Source of the DNA: CAYMAZ01 sp964428185
GTDB taxonomy: Bacteria; Bacteroidota; Bacteroidia; Bacteroidales; DTU049
DNA length: 37,336 nt
Direction of reading: 5' to 3'
NCBI GenBank assembly: GCA_964428185.1
Contig: CAYRXH010000015.1
Coordinates: 1 to 37,336, forward strand
Made by a program: the position numbers and the translations under genes. Positions 33,857-37,336 of the stretch are shown piece by piece (position 1 is the stretch's first letter; every line of letters begins with the position of its first letter). The notes below the pieces were generated by a model. The model did not search any database, was not told where the DNA came from, and saw nothing but the letters and a program-made list of their open reading frames with translations.

Positions 33857-34588
33857 CTATTCAAAAGTGAAAGTAAGGTAAAAAATCTTGGTGTTGAGTT
33901 TTTCAATAGTATTTGTATAGATGTTCCCTTCTCTCTTCAGAAGGTCTCTAAGCCCATAAGCCATTTTAATCTCAACTCCGAATTTAAAATATTCAAGATA
34001 AAAATCAAATCCAACCCCAAGTTCAGCTGAGTAATCGTTTCTCTTGAGTTTAATCATATCATCATCCTGTGTTTTCTTTTTCGCCAGCGAAGCCATATCA
34101 ATGCTGTATTTTCCACCACCGATAACATATGCTCTGACATTGGTCAGTCTGTCGGATTTAAATTTCAGCAGGAGTGGAAAATCAATAAATGTAGATTCCA
34201 CCTTTTTGCTGTATGGCTCAATGACACCGTTTTCCAGAATTGAATAATTCAGAATCCTGTCACCAAAAGACAGTGTGGGAATAAAACGAAGATTGAAATT
34301 ATCATGGAGTCTGAGATCTGAAATAATCCCGATGTGAAACCCCCACAGAGCCTCAGGCTGAACGATAAGCAGTGAATCGTATGCCCTGTAGTCGGTAGTT
34401 CTTTTCACCGAAAAGTTCATTTCATTCACTCCGAGGATAAATCCAAAATGAAGCCGCTTGAGATCATAGGCAGGAAGATTTTGGATGCCCCTGATTTGTG
34501 CAGAGGCAATCAGTGGAAACAACACAATGACCAAAACGCACTTAGGGCAGAGACAAAAATATTGTTTTGAACGACTTTTCATGCACAT
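33857..34588 (-). CDS. porT: PorT-like type IX secretion outer-membrane protein
   Basis: A 243-residue exported beta-barrel protein. After a signal peptide (ending IASAQ at about 31) the mature start NLPAYDLKRLHFGFILGVNEMNF matches the PorT/SprT family in its LPxYDxKxLHFGFxLGxNxMxF pattern, which I recognise. The barrel of about eight strands ends in an aromatic residue (TFTFE). PorT is needed for T9SS function in Porphyromonas gingivalis, where it acts in the outer membrane. Two T9SS cargo proteases are in this window, so the exporter is expected. An ATG two codons in is also possible as start. If the family call is wrong, it is still an outer-membrane beta-barrel protein. Confidence 0.8.
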   Translation of the reverse strand: MCMKSRSKQYFCLCPKCVLVIVLFPLIASAQIRGIQNLPAYDLKRLHFGFILGVNEMNFSVKRTTDYRAYDSLLIVQPEALWGFHIGIISDLRLHDNFNLRFIPTLSFGDRILNYSILENGVIEPYSKKVESTFIDFPLLLKFKSDRLTNVRAYVIGGGKYSIDMASLAKKKTQDDDMIKLKRNDYSAELGVGFDFYLEYFKFGVEIKMAYGLRDLLKREGNIYTNTIEKLNTKIFYLTFTFE

Positions 34589-34623
34589 TGAACGGCAAAG
34601 CCGGATTTTTAGTATTCCGTGTG

Positions 34624-34631
34624 CAAAAGTA
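34624..34631 (-). promoter_or_regulatory. Candidate -7 element for the PorT-like gene
   Basis: On the minus strand this is TACTTTTG, matching TAnnTTTG, 35 bases before the start. No -33 TTG was found. Confidence 0.4.
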
Positions 34632-34717
34632 AAAAAATAATTCGCTGTAACGGATTCATAATATCTGTTTTATTCTAAAAAAAAACATCTTTAACAAATT
34701 CCTGCAAAACGAGATAT

Positions 34718-34749
34718 TTGCATACAAGAAAACATTTTTTTTATATTTG
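34718..34749 (+). promoter_or_regulatory. Promoter of the FecI/FecR pair
   Basis: TATATTTG (34742-34749) matches the -7 consensus and TTG (34718-34720) lies 21 bases upstream. The -7 element ends eight bases before the ATG at 34758; if that start is used the leader is almost absent. Confidence 0.6.
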
Positions 34750-34757
34750 CCGTTGAA

Positions 34758-35357
34758 ATGACACAGGACAATACCACCCGGATTGTGATGATCACAGAAC
34801 AATTGATGCAGCAATTGTTCACTGAGCACTATAAAGGGCTTTGTCTTTTTGCACGTCAGTATATTTATGACAATGAAAAATCAGAAGATATTGTTCAGGA
34901 TGTGTTTCTGAATATTTGGGAAAAAAAAGAACTGAATGCATCGGGAACCCAGATTAAATCGTATCTGTACACTTCAGTGCGCAACCGCTGCCTCAACTAC
35001 ATCAGAGACCATAAAAAATTCAATGATAATGTAGAAGTTGCCCATATAGAAAACGCTCACGAGCATAACAGGGTTGAATACAGAGAACTGGAACATCTTA
35101 TTAAGGACTCCATCGCTTCGTTACCAGAAAAATGCCGCGAAGTGTTTGAAATGAGCAGATTCAGAGAAATGAAATATCAGGAAATTGCAGATGCACTTGG
35201 AATTTCAATCAAAACTGTTGAGGCACAGATGTCAAAAGCACTGAAAGTGCTGCGCGAAAAGCTCTCCGGTTATTCTAACGGATTGCTGATGTTTTTTATG
35301 AACTTTTTTCAGAACAGGATAAGGGTAAACAATCTTTTAAGTGTATTGAAGATATGA
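34758..35357 (+). CDS. ECF RNA polymerase sigma factor (FecI-like, sigma-70 family)
   Basis: A 199-residue ECF sigma factor. Region 2 is seen at about 20-75 (LFARQYIYDNEKSEDIVQDVFLNIWEKK is the region, with the typical EDIVQDVF core) and region 4 at about 120-170 (LPEKCREVFEMSRFREMKYQEIA and the helix-turn-helix LGISIKTVEAQMSKAL). A C-terminal tail of about 25 hydrophobic and basic residues follows. It directs RNA polymerase to target promoters when its anti-sigma partner releases it. An ATG at 34788 (MITEQLMQQLF) is a possible alternative start and would give a normal leader. It overlaps the FecR gene by four bases (ATGA). Confidence 0.93.
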   Translation: MTQDNTTRIVMITEQLMQQLFTEHYKGLCLFARQYIYDNEKSEDIVQDVFLNIWEKKELNASGTQIKSYLYTSVRNRCLNYIRDHKKFNDNVEVAHIENAHEHNRVEYRELEHLIKDSIASLPEKCREVFEMSRFREMKYQEIADALGISIKTVEAQMSKALKVLREKLSGYSNGLLMFFMNFFQNRIRVNNLLSVLKI

Positions 35358-36340
35358 AGCAATTTGACAATCCCATCAGTGAAGAACTTTTAACCAGATA
35401 CTTGCTCAACGAAACAACTGAGCAGGAAAATCTGCTTATAAAAAAAGCACTGGAACAGGATGAAACGCTTCGCAGAGAGTTGCAAAGTCTGAAGAATGTT
35501 CTTGATATGGTTGAAATGACCCGAATTGATACCAATGCAGCATGGAAAGCCTTCAGTACAAAAATGACTTCTTCATCTGTAAAGATTAAAATGAAACCGC
35601 GTCACACTATGTTCAGTTTGAGAAAACTGACCATTGCTGCGTCTGTGGCCATCATCATCGGGGTATCTTCATGGTTTGGAATTCAGGCATATATGAGTCA
35701 GGAACTAGTCAAAGTGGCACAAAACGAAACTCTTGTTTTCGAACTGAGAGACGGTTCAACTGTTTCACTCAACAGAGAATCGGAACTGACTTATCCCAGA
35801 AGATTTGCAAAAAACGACAGAACGGTTTACCTGAAGGGAGAAGCGTATTTTGAGGTTACACCTGAGGCTGACAAACCGTTTATCATTGAAACCACTGATA
35901 TGACAGTCACTGTTTTGGGAACTTCATTCTTTGTCAGAGCCATTCCCTGGGAATTTCCCGAAGTCCTTGTTGAAACAGGAACAGTGCAATGCACCTACAA
36001 GCCCACCGGCGAAACTATTGTACTGACTGCCGGAGAGACAGCAACCTTTGGTCAGAACGAAGCAGCACCACGAAAAGCAAGTGTTTCGGATATGAATATG
36101 AACGCATGGAAAACCTTTAATCTGAGATTTGAAAACGAACGTCTCGATAACATTGTATATATGGTTGACAGAGCCTACGGAACACATATTGAACTGGAAG
36201 GTCCCATCAGCGACTGCAGACTGACAGTCAATTTCAACAATCTTAATATTGATGGTGTTCTGAACGTATTGCAGTCAATCCTTGATATTAAATATACCAA
36301 ATCCCGTGATAAAATCATTCTCAAAGGACAGGGCTGCTAA
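35354..36340 (+). CDS. FecR family anti-sigma factor with DUF4974
   Basis: A 328-residue membrane anti-sigma factor. The cytoplasmic N-terminus (1-90) should hold the sigma factor; one membrane span is at about 91-112. The periplasmic FecR domain (about 118-232) contains FELRDGSTVSLN, the YFEVTPEADKPF motif and VLGTSFFV. The DUF4974 secretin/TonB-like short domain follows (about 255-326, FNLRFENERLDNIVYMV). DUF4974 receives a signal from a TonB-dependent transporter in related systems. Translation is coupled to the sigma gene. The usual SusC/SusD-like transporter genes do not follow: the next gene, three bases away, is on the opposite strand. Confidence 0.94.
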   Translation: MKQFDNPISEELLTRYLLNETTEQENLLIKKALEQDETLRRELQSLKNVLDMVEMTRIDTNAAWKAFSTKMTSSSVKIKMKPRHTMFSLRKLTIAASVAIIIGVSSWFGIQAYMSQELVKVAQNETLVFELRDGSTVSLNRESELTYPRRFAKNDRTVYLKGEAYFEVTPEADKPFIIETTDMTVTVLGTSFFVRAIPWEFPEVLVETGTVQCTYKPTGETIVLTAGETATFGQNEAAPRKASVSDMNMNAWKTFNLRFENERLDNIVYMVDRAYGTHIELEGPISDCRLTVNFNNLNIDGVLNVLQSILDIKYTKSRDKIILKGQGC

Positions 36341-36343
36341 GTT

Positions 36344-37126
36344 CTATTCCATTGAAATTTTTCTGAAATATTCATACTGAAATGTTTCATCCAGAGAATT
36401 ATAAAACTGAATGATGATATTCAGTTTTCTTTGAAGGAGTTGAGATCCTGAAACCAATGCCCAGAACTCATCTGAAGCACAGAAAATCTGCTCTGCAAAA
36501 ACGTTGAAGTCTTCTTCGATATCAGACATTGAATACTGGCACAAGACGCCGTTTGCTACATATTTTTCAGATAATTCTGTGGAGGCTGTTCCTTCAATGA
36601 TTGCATTGATACCACCCGTTCCATAGGAAAAACCTTTGTTGTTTTTAACCCAATCCTTTTCAGGAAAATAATGAGGACATTTTCGGAAGAGGATGCTTGA
36701 AAATTCATGATGAAATGACTGCTCCAGATATTGATCGGTATATCCGTTGATCACTCCCTGATTGGCAAGATATACGGCATCATTTGAGTTGGTGCCGCCA
36801 TAGCCCACCCCGTAAAAACTGAGTTGATCAACAACATAAATTGTTTCAATATGCTTCTCAAGGAAACCTTCAGGATATTTTGACATGGCTTTTTTTACAA
36901 TTTCCATACTCCGGTCATATTCATCAGGATGAAGAGATTCTGCCTGTCCGTCAATGGGACTATCATACCATGATGAGGGAAACATTTTGGGTTCAACCAC
37001 AAAAATAATTTTTACAGAATCTTGAACAACTGCCTGCTGACTGGGCAGATCAGATTCAGATTGCAGATGAACACATGACTGCGACAGGGATACACATAAA
37101 CCAATCAGTATATAAAACACTTTCAT
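36344..37126 (-). CDS. Putative lipoprotein related to zinc metallopeptidases
   Basis: A 260-residue exported protein with an N-terminal signal and a possible but weak lipobox (Cys18 in LSQSC). The region at 139-143 reads HHEFS: it looks like the HExxH zinc motif of gluzincins but has Ser where the second His should be. A later Glu-rich helix (DIEEDFNVFAEQIF, about 205-218) sits where a third zinc ligand would be expected. I therefore call it a degenerate or alternative metallopeptidase-like protein, perhaps related to the putative zinc-binding lipoprotein peptidases of Bacteroidota; the alternative is an unrelated lipoprotein. It converges on FecR with a three-base gap and has its own -7 element. 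Confidence 0.6.
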   Translation of the reverse strand: MKVFYILIGLCVSLSQSCVHLQSESDLPSQQAVVQDSVKIIFVVEPKMFPSSWYDSPIDGQAESLHPDEYDRSMEIVKKAMSKYPEGFLEKHIETIYVVDQLSFYGVGYGGTNSNDAVYLANQGVINGYTDQYLEQSFHHEFSSILFRKCPHYFPEKDWVKNNKGFSYGTGGINAIIEGTASTELSEKYVANGVLCQYSMSDIEEDFNVFAEQIFCASDEFWALVSGSQLLQRKLNIIIQFYNSLDETFQYEYFRKISME

Positions 37127-37137
37127 TTTTTTTATTT

Positions 37138-37145
37138 CAAAGTTA
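37138..37145 (-). promoter_or_regulatory. Candidate -7 element for the 36344-37126 lipoprotein gene
   Basis: On the minus strand this is TAACTTTG, matching TAnnTTTG, 11 bases before the ATG. No TTG was found at a suitable -33 distance. Confidence 0.45.
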
Positions 37146-37290
37146 CATTATTTGCAACTGATAGTGAATCGAAAATTCAATTATCAATCCGCAAGCATTG
37201 AAAACTACATCTGATAAAGTGCTGCAATTTAATGTGGTGTATAAAATTTCAAACTACCAGGAAGCAGACATTTCTTTCATCACATTTTTC

Positions 37291-37321
37291 TTGTTTTTAA
37301 ACGACAATTGTTATATATTTG
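37291..37321 (+). promoter_or_regulatory. Promoter reading out of the window
   Basis: TTG (37291-37293) and TATATTTG (37314-37321) are 20 bases apart, the Bacteroidota spacing. The start codon of the gene it would serve must lie after the window end, so this shows only that a plus-strand gene probably begins just beyond. Confidence 0.45.
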
Positions 37322-37336
37322 TTGATTATTTCAAAT

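Noticed and set aside
1..37336. CRISPR arrays, tRNA genes, insertion sequences, integrases or phage genes
   Set aside because: No regularly spaced repeats, tRNA-like T-loops, transposase motifs or terminal inverted repeats were seen on reading both strands.

Overview
The window is chromosomal DNA of a low-GC member of the Bacteroidota, probably of the order Bacteroidales; no finer placement can be justified. Four things support this. Two secreted enzymes carry C-terminal type IX secretion (T9SS) sorting domains, and a PorT-like T9SS component is present. There is a FecI/FecR pair with a DUF4974-type FecR. Families largely confined to the phylum occur (DUF5916, DUF6913-like, DUF6132-like). Many genes are preceded by the Bacteroidota -7 promoter element TAnnTTTG, and almost none has a Shine-Dalgarno sequence. 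No tRNA, rRNA, CRISPR array, insertion sequence or prophage gene was seen. The region looks like ordinary, densely coded core and accessory chromosome.

Layout. 57-3252 (+): an envelope/murein run of a membrane-anchored unknown protein, dapF, a GNAT acetyltransferase and mltG. 3396-4433 (+): a DUF4349 lipoprotein, ending at a bidirectional terminator. 4501-7357 (-): a MORN/YwqK-like repeat protein, a secreted C1B peptidase and a small membrane protein. 7358-8094: a 737-base stretch with no gene but several dyads. 8095-13616 (-): a tandem universal stress protein, an HD phosphohydrolase, a very large sensor adenylate cyclase and a DjlA-like J-protein. 13702-15336 (+): a secreted subtilase. 15399-15827 (-): Hsp20. 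16134-18576 (+): a TPM lipoprotein, a Cys/His-rich membrane protein and an OmpA-like protein. 18627-20343 (+): a class III aminotransferase and guanine deaminase. 20353-22748 (-): an orphan peptide-binding lipoprotein and a PhnP-like hydrolase. 22899-28624 (+): a DUF6913-like protein, dapA, a secreted M14 carboxypeptidase and yaaA. 28683-31300: a GT-C membrane glycosyltransferase and a convergent polyprenyl-phosphate glycosyltransferase. 31425-34588: a DUF5916 outer-membrane protein and convergent PorT. 34758-37126: a FecI/FecR pair and a convergent lipoprotein.

How genes work together. dapA and dapF act in the diaminopimelate/lysine pathway, and MltG sets glycan strand length in the same wall. 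The subtilase and the M14 peptidase are likely T9SS cargo, and PorT is part of that exporter. The GT2 synthase probably makes a polyprenyl-phosphate sugar that a GT-C enzyme such as its neighbour could use.

The most interesting locus is 8095-12838. A receptor with about 14 beta-propeller blades, a Y_Y_Y domain and one membrane span, the layout of a hybrid two-component sensor, ends in a class III adenylate cyclase instead of a histidine kinase. It is followed 14 bases later by an HD phosphohydrolase whose first motif resembles that of cyclic-nucleotide phosphodiesterases, and then by a tandem universal stress protein. A second theme is a group of genes whose -7 element lies only 4-8 bases before the start codon, predicting leaderless or nearly leaderless mRNAs. 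All function calls come from reading motifs by eye; no database search was run.
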